DNA of 38,991 nucleotides. Source: Candidatus Acinetobacter avistercoris (GTDB lineage: Bacteria > Pseudomonadota > Gammaproteobacteria > Pseudomonadales > Moraxellaceae). The position numbers were made by a program, and so were the translations under genes. The notes beneath the pieces were generated by a model, which did not search any database, was not told where the DNA came from, and worked only from the letters and a program-made list of their open reading frames with translations. The stretch covers positions 1 through 38,991 of the forward strand of contig JAHLFF010000024.1 of NCBI GenBank assembly GCA_018883945.1, in the 5' to 3' direction. This document shows, one piece after another, positions 1 to 6,195 of the stretch. Position 1 is the stretch's first letter. Each line of letters opens with the position of its first letter.

Positions 1-41
1 TAATCCAATTGTCGTAGGTTCGAATCCTACATGGCGTGCCA
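1..41 (+). tRNA. 3' half of a tRNA gene, truncated by the window edge
   Basis: The first 41 bases fold as the 3' part of a tRNA: last anticodon base T, A37 A38, 3' strand of the anticodon stem, a five-base variable loop, T-arm GTAGG-TTCGAAT-CCTAC, acceptor 3' strand ATGGCGT, discriminator G and encoded CCA. The anticodon ends in T and the discriminator is G. Together with the GGCG-type acceptor and T-arm this best fits tRNA-Arg(TCT); tRNA-Asn(GTT) is the main alternative. Only one anticodon base is visible, so identity is inferred. It differs from the tRNA-Val fragment at the right end, so it is not the other attachment site. A tRNA carried by the phage just before the late genes is likely. 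Confidence 0.8.
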
Positions 42-135
42 GATTTTAAAACGGTGGAATTACACCAGATTAGGTTGATTTTTAAACACTTATTAAGCTC
101 ATGTTTATATTAAAGATAATTTAATGTTATGGTTG

Positions 136-162
136 TTGACAGTATTTATAGCAACATAAAAC
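136..162 (+). promoter_or_regulatory. possible promoter before the first small gene
   Basis: A consensus -35 box TTGACA lies at 136-141. The best -10-like hexamer (TAAAAC, 157-162) follows after a short 15-base spacer and is poor. It may start transcription of the gene at 169, but the -10 match is weak and activator help would be needed. The rest of 42-168 is AT-rich with nothing else recognisable. Confidence 0.25.
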
Positions 163-168
163 CTTATT

Positions 169-441
169 ATGAGTTCCTCGGAAATTCCTTATTTTTTAAT
201 AGAACAAATTTATGAATTTGTTAAAGCTAGACCTGATTTTATAAAAAAAACAAATCATATTATGGTTACTGATTTCTTAAGGGAGCTCCATAATGGACCA
301 TCATCTGAATTTAAGTTTATTGAGCCAGTTACTATTATAGGTAATTTTGAAAAGGTTAAAGAAATTGTAATTAGATTTGCACCTGATTTTATGGACAAGG
401 ATTCTTTTCTAAGATGGCTAGATCGTAAATTGAATGTTTGA
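169..441 (+). CDS. hypothetical 90-aa protein
   Basis: A 90-residue soluble protein of mixed charge that I do not recognise. It has no signal peptide, membrane segment or Cys motif. The C-terminal half (roughly residues 55-88) looks like a small alpha/beta domain ending DSFLRWLDRKLNV. It starts with ATG after an AT-rich leader without a clear Shine-Dalgarno sequence, and is followed by a terminator hairpin at 478-501. AT-rich codon use matches phage accessory genes. It may be the last gene of the upstream early or middle region rather than part of the late operon. Confidence 0.55.
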   Translation: MSSSEIPYFLIEQIYEFVKARPDFIKKTNHIMVTDFLRELHNGPSSEFKFIEPVTIIGNFEKVKEIVIRFAPDFMDKDSFLRWLDRKLNV

Positions 442-477
442 TTTCGAAACCTTTAAAACTACAAATTTCAGACTTAG

Positions 478-501
478 ACCTCACCAATCGGTGGGGTTTT
501 T
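478..501 (+). terminator. rho-independent terminator
   Basis: CCTCACC-AATC-GGTGGGG followed by TTTTT, directly downstream of the 90-aa gene and upstream of the gp49-type gene. Confidence 0.75.
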
Positions 502-522
502 ATTATCGGAAGGAAAGTGAAG

Positions 523-903
523 ATGAGTAAAGTAACAGAGCAAGAACTTCAAGAAAAAGCAGTAGCGCCACGTGTGACTAAAGATCACATTGATTCACTT
601 ATCGTTGGTGCACATTACTTCACGGCTGGTGATGGTTATGCAGGTGCATTGGTTGCTTCGGATGAGTTCAATGCATTACCTGAAGATGATCGTATTGTTC
701 ATCCACCATCAGAGCTTGATTTACTCACATTCTGCGTGATCATCCTTAAAAATGGCTTCACTGTTACAGGTGAATCGGCGTGTGCAAGCCCTGAAAATTT
801 CGATCCTGAAATTGGTCGTAAGATTGCTTATGACAATGCATACAATAAAATTTGGATGCTTGAAGGTTATCTGCTGAAAGAAAAGCTTCACCAATATAAA
901 TAA
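523..903 (+). CDS. N4 gp49 / Sf6 gp66 family phage protein
   Basis: A 126-residue protein with the hallmarks of the N4 gp49/Sf6 gp66 family, a small phage family of unknown function found near head genes and in early regions. Visible signs are the HIDSLIVGAHYFTAGDG segment near residue 25, an acidic linker, TFCVIILKNGFTVTGES, and the C-terminal IAYDNAYNKIWMLEGYLLKEKL helix. I chose ATG 523 over the in-frame GTG at 517 because AGGA at 511-514 is then 8 bases upstream. A terminator hairpin lies on each side. The family call rests on motif resemblance; the molecular role is unknown. Confidence 0.75.
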   Translation: MSKVTEQELQEKAVAPRVTKDHIDSLIVGAHYFTAGDGYAGALVASDEFNALPEDDRIVHPPSELDLLTFCVIILKNGFTVTGESACASPENFDPEIGRKIAYDNAYNKIWMLEGYLLKEKLHQYK

Positions 904-930
904 CCTTTCGCTACGTTTCCTTTGTCACAA

Positions 931-966
931 AACCTCTCGCAGAAATGTTGAGAGGTTTTTCTTTTT
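931..966 (+). terminator. rho-independent terminator
   Basis: AACCTCTC and GAGAGGTT arms around an 11-base loop, followed by a T-rich tract. It sits between the gp49-type gene and the next small gene. Confidence 0.7.
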
Positions 967-978
967 GAGGTGTTGAGT

Positions 979-1158
979 GTGGACACAATAGAAGCGAAGA
1001 AGAATCTTAAAAAGCTCAGACAGAATTTAGAGTGCTTGGATAATTACAACCATTTGAACTCTACGTTTCAGTTTGAGCAGTCTTGTTTTGCTGAGCGTAA
1101 AAAGACAGTTCAGCAAATATCAAATATTGAATGGCAGTTGAAGCAGAACCGAGGTTGA
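979..1158 (+). CDS. hypothetical 59-aa helical protein
   Basis: A small charged, mostly helical protein, Lys- and Gln-rich, with two Cys and no recognised domain. It is probably coiled coil (KKNLKKLRQNLECLDNYN, then AERKKTVQQISNIEWQLKQ). I chose GTG 979 because GAGG at 967-970 is then 8 bases upstream; the earlier in-frame GTG 970 and TTG 973 overlap or abut that site. Its stop is one base from the next ATG at 1160, so the genes are coupled. Function unknown. Confidence 0.55.
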   Translation: MDTIEAKKNLKKLRQNLECLDNYNHLNSTFQFEQSCFAERKKTVQQISNIEWQLKQNRG

Positions 1159-1159
1159 T

Positions 1160-1387
1160 ATGGCATGTGCATCGTGTGAACAAAGACGACAGTGGGTGAA
1201 AAGACATTATGACAATTCAAAAGAAAGTATCCGATTGTGTATTGATCGACTTAGTGGCAAGCCTGTTGAAGCAAAACAATCAGCTGCTAAAAAATCTAAA
1301 CACACTATCAAGTCAAAACAATCAAGTGATCAGTCAGAACAGTCAGCTGATTCAGATCACCAACGAGCAGAACGCCCAGATCAATGA
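1160..1387 (+). CDS. small Cys-containing phage protein
   Basis: 75 residues beginning MACASCEQRRQWVKRHYDNS, a CxxC start like small proteins often seen near HNH/terminase genes of Acinetobacter phages. After about residue 35 it becomes low-complexity Ser/Gln/Lys-rich, because the same DNA is read in another frame by the gene at 1209-1451. The N-terminal part looks genuine; the tail may be a by-product of the overlap. A zinc-binding role is possible, but only one CxxC is present. Function unknown. Confidence 0.5.
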   Translation: MACASCEQRRQWVKRHYDNSKESIRLCIDRLSGKPVEAKQSAAKKSKHTIKSKQSSDQSEQSADSDHQRAERPDQ

Positions 1388-1451
1388 GTTGTTAGAGCAT
1401 TTGGATCTGGATGGTGGTGATGAATCTAAGTCTGGGTATTTGGATGGGTGA
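1209..1451 (+). CDS. small Asn/Gln-rich coiled-coil protein, overlapping gene
   Basis: 80 residues in a different frame from the 1160 gene, overlapping it by 179 bases. The middle is a regular heptad-like run of Leu/Ile with Asn/Gln (LLKQNNQLLKNLNTLSSQ and onward), ending in an acidic tail ELLEHLDLDGGDES. This looks like a real coiled-coil phage protein. The true start is uncertain: ATG 1209 has no good ribosome site, and a later GTG (1254) or TTG is possible. Its stop (1449-1451) is one base before the next start at 1453, suggesting coupling. Confidence 0.5.
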   Translation: MTIQKKVSDCVLIDLVASLLKQNNQLLKNLNTLSSQNNQVISQNSQLIQITNEQNAQINELLEHLDLDGGDESKSGYLDG

Positions 1452-1452
1452 A

Positions 1453-1725
1453 ATGGAATATAAGGATACGCGGCTGCAGGTCGCCGGCATTGAAGTGACA
1501 GGTGATCATCGGGTTAGTGCACGAGGCACACGAGTTCGCCTTAATAACGGTATGTATCTTGGTGATGTTCAGGACTTATCGCTTAATGGAAACCATGGTG
1601 ATATGTGGACGGTTGATGTAACTGTTCGGACAATAATTACCAGTCAACAGGTTCTGGAGTTATTTGGGAAGATTCGTAATGAAACTACAGCGACTACAAA
1701 CAAGACTTCAGACGATCACACCTAA
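1453..1725 (+). CDS. hypothetical 90-aa protein upstream of HNH
   Basis: A compact beta-rich protein (MEYKDTRLQVAGIEVTGDHR, then RVRLNNGMYLGDVQDLS) that I do not recognise. I chose ATG 1453 over upstream in-frame ATGs because the preceding gene stops at 1449-1451. Its last 47 bases overlap the HNH gene in another frame, so its C-terminus (a Thr-rich run) may be constrained by that gene. Position suggests an accessory to the packaging module; function unknown. Confidence 0.5.
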   Translation: MEYKDTRLQVAGIEVTGDHRVSARGTRVRLNNGMYLGDVQDLSLNGNHGDMWTVDVTVRTIITSQQVLELFGKIRNETTATTNKTSDDHT

Positions 1726-2002
1726 GCCAGAAGTTAGACAGGTAAGTGACTCATGGCGTGATGGCAAGTCATCAACACAGCGTGGCTATGGCTACAAGTG
1801 GCAGAAGTATCGACTCAGTTTTTTGCGTTCAAATCCGTTGTGCATTTACTGTGAGCGTGATGGTCGCGTGACCGAGGCAACCGTTGTCGATCACATTGAG
1901 CCACACAAAGGCAACCAGACATTGTTCTGGAAGACTGAGAACCATCAATCGCTATGCCAATCGTGCCATTCATCCGTAAAACAACGTGAAGAAAATCAAT
2001 AA
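1679..2002 (+). CDS. HNH endonuclease next to terminase
   Basis: A 107-residue HNH nuclease of the kind encoded just before terminase genes in HK97-like cos phages, where it works with the terminase to cut concatemers at cos. It has a zinc-binding CIYC at about residue 55, the catalytic core VVDHIEPHKGN near residue 73, then the N..SLCQSCH segment that completes the four-Cys site. Start ATG 1679 is preferred to the in-frame TTG at 1664. It is followed by a non-coding stretch that probably holds cos, then by TerS. Family clear; role in cos cleavage inferred from context. Confidence 0.9.
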   Translation: MKLQRLQTRLQTITPKPEVRQVSDSWRDGKSSTQRGYGYKWQKYRLSFLRSNPLCIYCERDGRVTEATVVDHIEPHKGNQTLFWKTENHQSLCQSCHSSVKQREENQ

Positions 2003-2141
2003 TTTTGCACAAATTTGGTGCAGATGGTCGGGGGGAGTAAAAAGTTTGGAAGGCCTTGTCTTTCTAGACCACCCTCCATCACACGTATAAAAAAATTTCC
2101 CTTTTCAGCAAAAGTGCATCTAAAAGTGCAAGGAGTTAAGA
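2003..2141 (+). other. probable cos / packaging-signal region
   Basis: A 139-base non-coding stretch between the HNH gene and TerS. It contains a G-run (TCGGGGGGAG near 2030), a pyrimidine-rich stretch ending CACCCTCCATCACACG, and two copies of AAAAGTGCA (2110-2118, 2122-2130) just before the TerS ribosome site. In HK97-like phages this is where cos lies. The exact nick positions cannot be read from sequence alone. Confidence 0.5.
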
Positions 2142-2345
2142 GTGGCTTTAACAGCAAAAAGTAAAGCATTTGCTCAGGCTGTTCTTGACGGTATGAGCAA
2201 CCGTGATGCCGCTATTCATGCGGGTTACAGCGAAAAATCAGCGTCGACAAAAGGCTCGATGTTGTCTAAAGATCCCGATGTTATTGAGTACATTAATAAG
2301 CTTAAAAGCAAAAGTGCAAGTGAAAATTCTGAACCAAAAAGTGCA
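2110..2345 (+). repeat. four copies of AAAAGTGCA around the start of terS
   Basis: Exact AAAAGTGCA occurs at 2110-2118, 2122-2130, 2310-2318 and 2337-2345. Copies 1 and 3 share GCAAAAGTGCA; copies 1 and 4 share AAAAGTGCATCT. The last two encode the repeated peptide KSAS in TerS. They may be terminase recognition sites; see findings. Confidence 0.5.
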
Positions 2346-2654
2346 TCTTTACCAAAGGTGGTTCAGGCAGTGAAAATCGAGCCTGAATATGAAGAAGCAT
2401 CTGGTGAGTTTGTTGGCCATGATGAAATTCCAATTGGTTCAAAAGAAGACCCGCTTGAATATCTCAAATCTGTATGGACGGATGAAGGTCAAGATGAAGA
2501 ATTAAGAATTGCATGTGCTCGTGCAGCGCTTCCTTATGTTCATGGCAAGGTGTCTGAAAAAGGTAAAAAAGAAACTAGGGCAGATGAAGCTCGAAACATT
2601 GCTCAAGGTGCAAGTAAGTTCGCAACTCGTGCAGCACGTAAAAATTATAGTTAG
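2142..2654 (+). CDS. terminase small subunit
   Basis: 170 residues. The N-terminus LTAKSKAFAQAVLDGMSNRD, then AAIHAGYSEKSA, is the helix-turn-helix DNA-binding segment typical of phage terminase small subunits; it binds the packaging site and recruits the large subunit. The middle is a low-complexity KSAS/Glu-rich linker, and the C-terminal part (from about residue 100) contains the LRIACARAALPYVHGK helix seen in this family. Start is GTG 2142 with AGGAG at 2131-2135. The large subunit does not follow directly: a 391-base structured non-coding region intervenes, which is unusual. Confidence 0.88.
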   Translation: MALTAKSKAFAQAVLDGMSNRDAAIHAGYSEKSASTKGSMLSKDPDVIEYINKLKSKSASENSEPKSASLPKVVQAVKIEPEYEEASGEFVGHDEIPIGSKEDPLEYLKSVWTDEGQDEELRIACARAALPYVHGKVSEKGKKETRADEARNIAQGASKFATRAARKNYS

Positions 2655-2666
2655 GGTTTTTAGTTT

Positions 2667-2808
2667 TGCCTGAATCCGTAGGCGATACGGTGAGATACAG
2701 TCAACGTCCAGTAGATAGTGGGATATCAGCGTGGCCAAGTTTTCGAATGTACTATAAACATCGGACTGTATTTCTTCCCATTGTGTAGGGTTCGCAACCT
2801 ATCAGGCA
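2667..2808 (+). ncRNA. candidate tRNA-like structured RNA, domain A
   Basis: By-eye pairing gives a four-way junction. The closing stem is 2667-2673 with 2802-2808 (TGCCTGA/TCAGGCA, 7 bp). After two unpaired bases comes a hairpin at 2676-2690 (CCGTA-GGCGA-TACGG). After one base, an 11-bp arm pairs 2692-2702 with 2764-2774, capped by a hairpin at 2744-2763 (one bulge, 7-base loop). A T-arm-like hairpin TAGG-GTTCGCAA-CCTA at 2786-2801 abuts the closing stem. Stem order, the 2-nt and 1-nt linkers and the adjoining T-like arm match tRNA geometry, but the anticodon arm is enlarged and there is no CCA. Function unknown; pairing was not computed. Confidence 0.5.
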
Positions 2809-2819
2809 CTTTATTGCAT

Positions 2820-2841
2820 ACCACCTTCGGGTGGTTTTTTT
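2820..2841 (+). terminator. rho-independent terminator after domain A
   Basis: ACCACC-TTCG-GGTGGT followed by seven T. It would end a transcript carrying domain A before terL, or act as a checkpoint in the late operon. Confidence 0.8.
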
Positions 2842-2845
2842 ATAT

Positions 2846-3030
2846 CTATATGAGAGCCAGCTGATGTCTACAGTGTTGCGCAGCATGGGGATGGACACAC
2901 CCCGCTGGCTCTCATATAGGTTTAGAAGGTTTTGATGGATAAGTCTCAATTGATAGTTGAGTAATCGGCGGTAGCGACCCATGAGCCCGTAAATCGACAC
3001 GAGTCGCAGTGTCTTATCAGCACCCATCAA
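2846..3030 (+). ncRNA. candidate structured RNA, domain B (terL leader)
   Basis: A perfect 16-bp stem pairs 2846-2861 (CTATATGAGAGCCAGC) with 2904-2919 around a 42-base loop that holds further short pairings (TGTTGC/GCAGCA, GGGG/CCCC). Downstream, TTGATGG (2932-2938) pairs with 3024-3030 and ATAAG (2939-2943) with 3013-3017, leaving a six-base bulge. That composite stem encloses the hairpins 2945-2961 (CTCAA/TTGAG) and 2995-3006 (CGAC-ACGA-GTCG), or alternatively GCGAC/GTCGC (2974-2978/3003-3007). It ends just before the terL ribosome site, so it may be a 5' leader that controls terL or a separate RNA. Confidence 0.45.
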
Positions 3031-3045
3031 TTTATTGAGGTAGAA

Positions 3046-4749
3046 ATGACTGCAATGCTCCCAAACTGGTCAACAGCTTGCCCAGATTGGGAGAAGCGAA
3101 TAGTTAAAGGTCAATCCCTAATTCCATGTGAGCCATTGTTTCAAGATGAAGCGGATATGGCTCTCGATGTGTTCAAGAGTTTGATTGTTGCAGATGTGAT
3201 GGGTCAGCCGACCATGGGTGAGATTACACGTCCATGGGTATTTGAATTTGTAGCGTCAATATTTGGGGCATACGACGAAGAGCAGAGTCGACGTTTAATT
3301 ACTGAATTCTTTTTATTAATTCCTAAGAAGAACTCAAAATCTACTTTAGCTGCATTCATCATGCTTACTGCATTGATTATGAATGACCGGCAATCAGCTG
3401 AACTTATTATTTTGGCACCAACAAAAGAAGTTGCAGACAATAGCTTTGTGCCGATTCGTGAAGCAATTAATGCAGATCCAGAACTTAAAGCATTAATGAA
3501 TATATCTGAGCACACTAAGACTGTGACTCATTTGCAGACGAATGCCACTTTAAAAGTGGTTGCTGCTGAATCTAATACGGTTGGTGGTAAAAAAGCATCA
3601 TGGATCCTAATTGACGAGCTTCACTTATTTCAAAAGAATGCTGGTGCGGCTTCGATGTTTCGTGAGGCTACTGGTGGTTTGGCAAGTCGAAAAGAAGGTT
3701 GTGTTATTTACCTGACGACACAAGCCAGTGAAACACCATGCGGTGTATTCAAGCAAAAATTGGATTATGCACGTGACATTCGAGACGGCAATAAAAGCAA
3801 CAAAAAGTTCTTACCACTAATTTACGAATTCCCAAAACAAATGGTTGAAGATGGCGACCACCTAAAGCCTGAAAATTTCCATATTCCCAACCCGAATTAC
3901 GGTACATCTGTTGACCCTGAACAGCTTAATGATGACTTTGAGCAATCGAAAGATTCTAGCGAGGAAGACTTAAGAGACTTTTTAGCCAAGCGTTTGAATA
4001 TTGAAATCGGCATGAACCTACGTGCAAACCGCTGGGCAGGTGCTGAGTTTTGGCTACAGCAATCTAAAAAATTCACACTCGATAAACTCATTGAGCAATC
4101 AGATGTAATCACACTTGGAATTGACGGTGGTGGTCTTGATGACTTGCTTGGCTTTGCTGTGCTTGGTCGTCACAACAAGAGTCGTAAATGGTGGTTATGG
4201 AATCACGCTTGGTGCAACTCAGTCGCTGTAGAGCGAAGAAAAGAAAATGCGCCTAAGTATAAAGATTATGAAGCAGAAGGCAGTCTGACCATTGTTAAAC
4301 GTGTTGGTGAAGATATCGAACAACTTGCTGCAATTGCCAAGAAATGTTTTGACTCAGGCAAGTTGGACAAAATAGGACTAGATCCTTTGGGTCTTGGTGG
4401 ATTGCTTGATGGTCTTCTTGCTGTGGGTATTCCACAAGAAAAGATGGTTGCTGTAGCTCAAGGTTTTAAATTGATGGGTTACATCATGACGACCGAGAGA
4501 AAGCTTGCAGAAGGTAATTTGTACCATGCTGGACAAGGTCTAATGACGTGGTGTGCTGGTAATGCTAGAGCTGTCGTGAAAGGCAACGGCATGATGATTT
4601 CAAAGCAAGAATCAGGCGTTGGCAAGATTGATCCATTGATTGCCACGTTTAATGCTGTGGCATTGATGAGCATGAATCCTGAGTCAAATCAAGGGCAAAT
4701 GACTGACGAGCAGTTTTTACATGCACTAACGAATCCAATATTTATGTGA
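3046..4749 (+). CDS. terminase large subunit
   Basis: 567 residues, an HK97-type terminase large subunit: the packaging motor ATPase plus the nuclease that cuts concatemers. The Walker A-like segment is LLIPKKNSKSTLAA (about 89-102, deviant P-loop as in this family), and Walker B is SWILIDELH (about 185-193), followed by the LTTQASE coupling motif. The C-terminal RNase H-like nuclease begins near ITLGIDGGGLDD (about 362), with LDKIGLDPLGLGG as a further acidic motif. ATG 3046 has GAGG 5 bases upstream. The start lies beneath the structured leader; portal and capsid genes follow. Confidence 0.95.
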   Translation: MTAMLPNWSTACPDWEKRIVKGQSLIPCEPLFQDEADMALDVFKSLIVADVMGQPTMGEITRPWVFEFVASIFGAYDEEQSRRLITEFFLLIPKKNSKSTLAAFIMLTALIMNDRQSAELIILAPTKEVADNSFVPIREAINADPELKALMNISEHTKTVTHLQTNATLKVVAAESNTVGGKKASWILIDELHLFQKNAGAASMFREATGGLASRKEGCVIYLTTQASETPCGVFKQKLDYARDIRDGNKSNKKFLPLIYEFPKQMVEDGDHLKPENFHIPNPNYGTSVDPEQLNDDFEQSKDSSEEDLRDFLAKRLNIEIGMNLRANRWAGAEFWLQQSKKFTLDKLIEQSDVITLGIDGGGLDDLLGFAVLGRHNKSRKWWLWNHAWCNSVAVERRKENAPKYKDYEAEGSLTIVKRVGEDIEQLAAIAKKCFDSGKLDKIGLDPLGLGGLLDGLLAVGIPQEKMVAVAQGFKLMGYIMTTERKLAEGNLYHAGQGLMTWCAGNARAVVKGNGMMISKQESGVGKIDPLIATFNAVALMSMNPESNQGQMTDEQFLHALTNPIFM

Positions 4750-4755
4750 GGCATT

Positions 4756-4941
4756 ATGAATACAGCAGTAATTGTTTACTTGCTGCTGCTTTTGAGCGGA
4801 GCAGTTTGTTTAGGAATCGGTGTTTATCTATTACTAGGCTTGGGGTGGATGCTATTGGTTATAGCGTTTGTTTTATTTGGTTTTGCTGCATTTTTAAAAA
4901 AAGGATTAGTAGATGAAAACGTTTCTTCAAACCCTAAATGA
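4756..4941 (+). CDS. small two-helix membrane protein
   Basis: 61 residues, almost entirely hydrophobic: one helix at about 5-27, a GLGW turn, and a second at about 30-48, then a short basic and polar tail. It sits six bases after the terL stop, and its last 29 bases overlap the portal start in another frame, so it is translated with them. Similar tiny membrane proteins occur between terminase and portal genes in Acinetobacter phages. Its role is unknown. Confidence 0.65.
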   Translation: MNTAVIVYLLLLLSGAVCLGIGVYLLLGLGWMLLVIAFVLFGFAAFLKKGLVDENVSSNPK

Positions 4942-6133
4942 TGCAGTTGTAAGTCCAAAACAATCAATTAAGTTAACTGATGGAGCTTTATCTAATTTCT
5001 TCAGTTCGATGTCTAATAGTGGTGAATCTGTTAGCGTTGAAAAAGCATTAAAACTTGATGCTGTATGGGCTTGTGTTCGGCTCATATCTGAAACAATTTC
5101 TACATTGCCTTTAGTGTTGTATGAACGACAAGAGGACGGAAGTAGAAAGCCTGCTAAAGATCATCCGTTGTTTAGTGTATTAAGATACCAACCCAATATA
5201 CATATGACATCTGTGAATTTTACTCAAGCATTAGCTGCATCATTACTCTTACAGGGCAATGGTTATACACAAATTAAGCGTAACAACAAAAATGAAATAT
5301 CAAGTTTAAACTTTATGCTACCAACAAGAACTTCATTAAGTTGGGGTGATCGCGAAGAGCTTCTCTATAAATATACTGATCGAGATGGAAGACAATTCGA
5401 TATTGGCAATAAGGAGATTTTACATATACCTGCATTTTCTCTTGATGGGCGAATAGGCTTATCACCAATACGTTATGGAGCAAATACATTCGGATCAGCA
5501 ATGTCAGCAGATAACGCTGCAAATGGAACTTTTAAAAATGGGTTACTTCCAACTGTAGCCTTTAAAGTTGATCGTGTAATGAATGATGCTCAGCGTGAAG
5601 CCTTTAGGGGGTATGTTAAGCAGATTTCAGGAGCTATGAATGCAGGCACATCACCAGTTTTAGAACAAGGTGTAACACCTCAAATGATCGGAATAAATCC
5701 AGCTGATGCCCAATTATTAGAATCAAGAAATTTTGGTGTCGAAACTATTTGCCGTTGGTTTCGCGTGCCCGGTTGGATGATCGGTTATGCAGGTAAAGGT
5801 CAAACTAAATGGGGGAGTGGGATGGAACAGGAAATGATTGGTTTCCTTCAATTCACCTTAAGGCCTTGGTTGGTATTAATTGAGCAATCAATGAATAAAA
5901 CATTGCTCACACCTGCAGAACGCACCAAATACTATGTTGAGTTCAACATTGAAAACTTACTACGTGCGGACTCAAAAAGCAGGGCTGACTTTTACTCCAA
6001 AATGGTAAATAACGGCATTTATACACGCGACGAAGTACGTGAAAAAGAAAACTTGCCGAAGTTTGGCGGAGTGGCCGCGGAACTCACGGTTCAATCACAA
6101 AATATTCCAATTGATGATGCTAGTAGTGATTAA
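4913..6133 (+). CDS. portal protein, HK97 family
   Basis: 406 residues. The portal forms the dodecameric ring at the unique capsid vertex through which DNA enters. Family features are KALKLDAVWACVRLISETIS near residue 45, then TLPLVLYER, the LLLQGNGYTQI segment near 110, and the NFGVETICRWFRVPGWMIG segment near 275 followed by the stem/clip region. Length is normal for HK97-like portals. ATG 4913 overlaps the preceding membrane gene by 29 bases. A terminator-like hairpin follows before the protease gene. Confidence 0.93.
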   Translation: MKTFLQTLNDAVVSPKQSIKLTDGALSNFFSSMSNSGESVSVEKALKLDAVWACVRLISETISTLPLVLYERQEDGSRKPAKDHPLFSVLRYQPNIHMTSVNFTQALAASLLLQGNGYTQIKRNNKNEISSLNFMLPTRTSLSWGDREELLYKYTDRDGRQFDIGNKEILHIPAFSLDGRIGLSPIRYGANTFGSAMSADNAANGTFKNGLLPTVAFKVDRVMNDAQREAFRGYVKQISGAMNAGTSPVLEQGVTPQMIGINPADAQLLESRNFGVETICRWFRVPGWMIGYAGKGQTKWGSGMEQEMIGFLQFTLRPWLVLIEQSMNKTLLTPAERTKYYVEFNIENLLRADSKSRADFYSKMVNNGIYTRDEVREKENLPKFGGVAAELTVQSQNIPIDDASSD

Positions 6134-6150
6134 TTGAAATCTTAATATTC

Positions 6151-6171
6151 GCACCCTAATGGGTGCTTTTT
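6151..6171 (+). terminator. terminator-like hairpin after portal
   Basis: GCACCC-TAAT-GGGTGC followed by TTTTT, inside the head operon. Read-through must be efficient for capsid expression. Confidence 0.7.
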
Positions 6172-6195
6172 ATTGCCATTTAAAAGGTAAATCAA

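Larger units (their letters stand above)
2655..3045 (+). other. 391-base structured non-coding gap between terS and terL
   Basis: No convincing coding sequence on either strand. The region contains a cloverleaf-like domain (2667-2808), a terminator (2820-2841), a perfect 16-bp hairpin (2846-2919) and a composite stem (2932-3030), ending with the terL ribosome site GAGG at 3037-3040. The elements are listed separately. Confidence 0.7.

Noticed and set aside
1..41. Left tRNA fragment as the partner attachment site
   Set aside because: It differs from the right fragment in anticodon stem, T-arm and acceptor sequence, so it cannot be the same att core.
2861..2880. Possible hammerhead core (CTGATG) in the domain B loop
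   Set aside because: The conserved CUGANGA and GAAA boxes are not both present, so a hammerhead cannot be formed.
2752..3030. 92-codon minus-strand ORF in the terS-terL gap
   Set aside because: It lacks a ribosome site, covers the perfect inverted repeats and the terminator, and resembles no family. The open frame is better explained by chance in a structured region.
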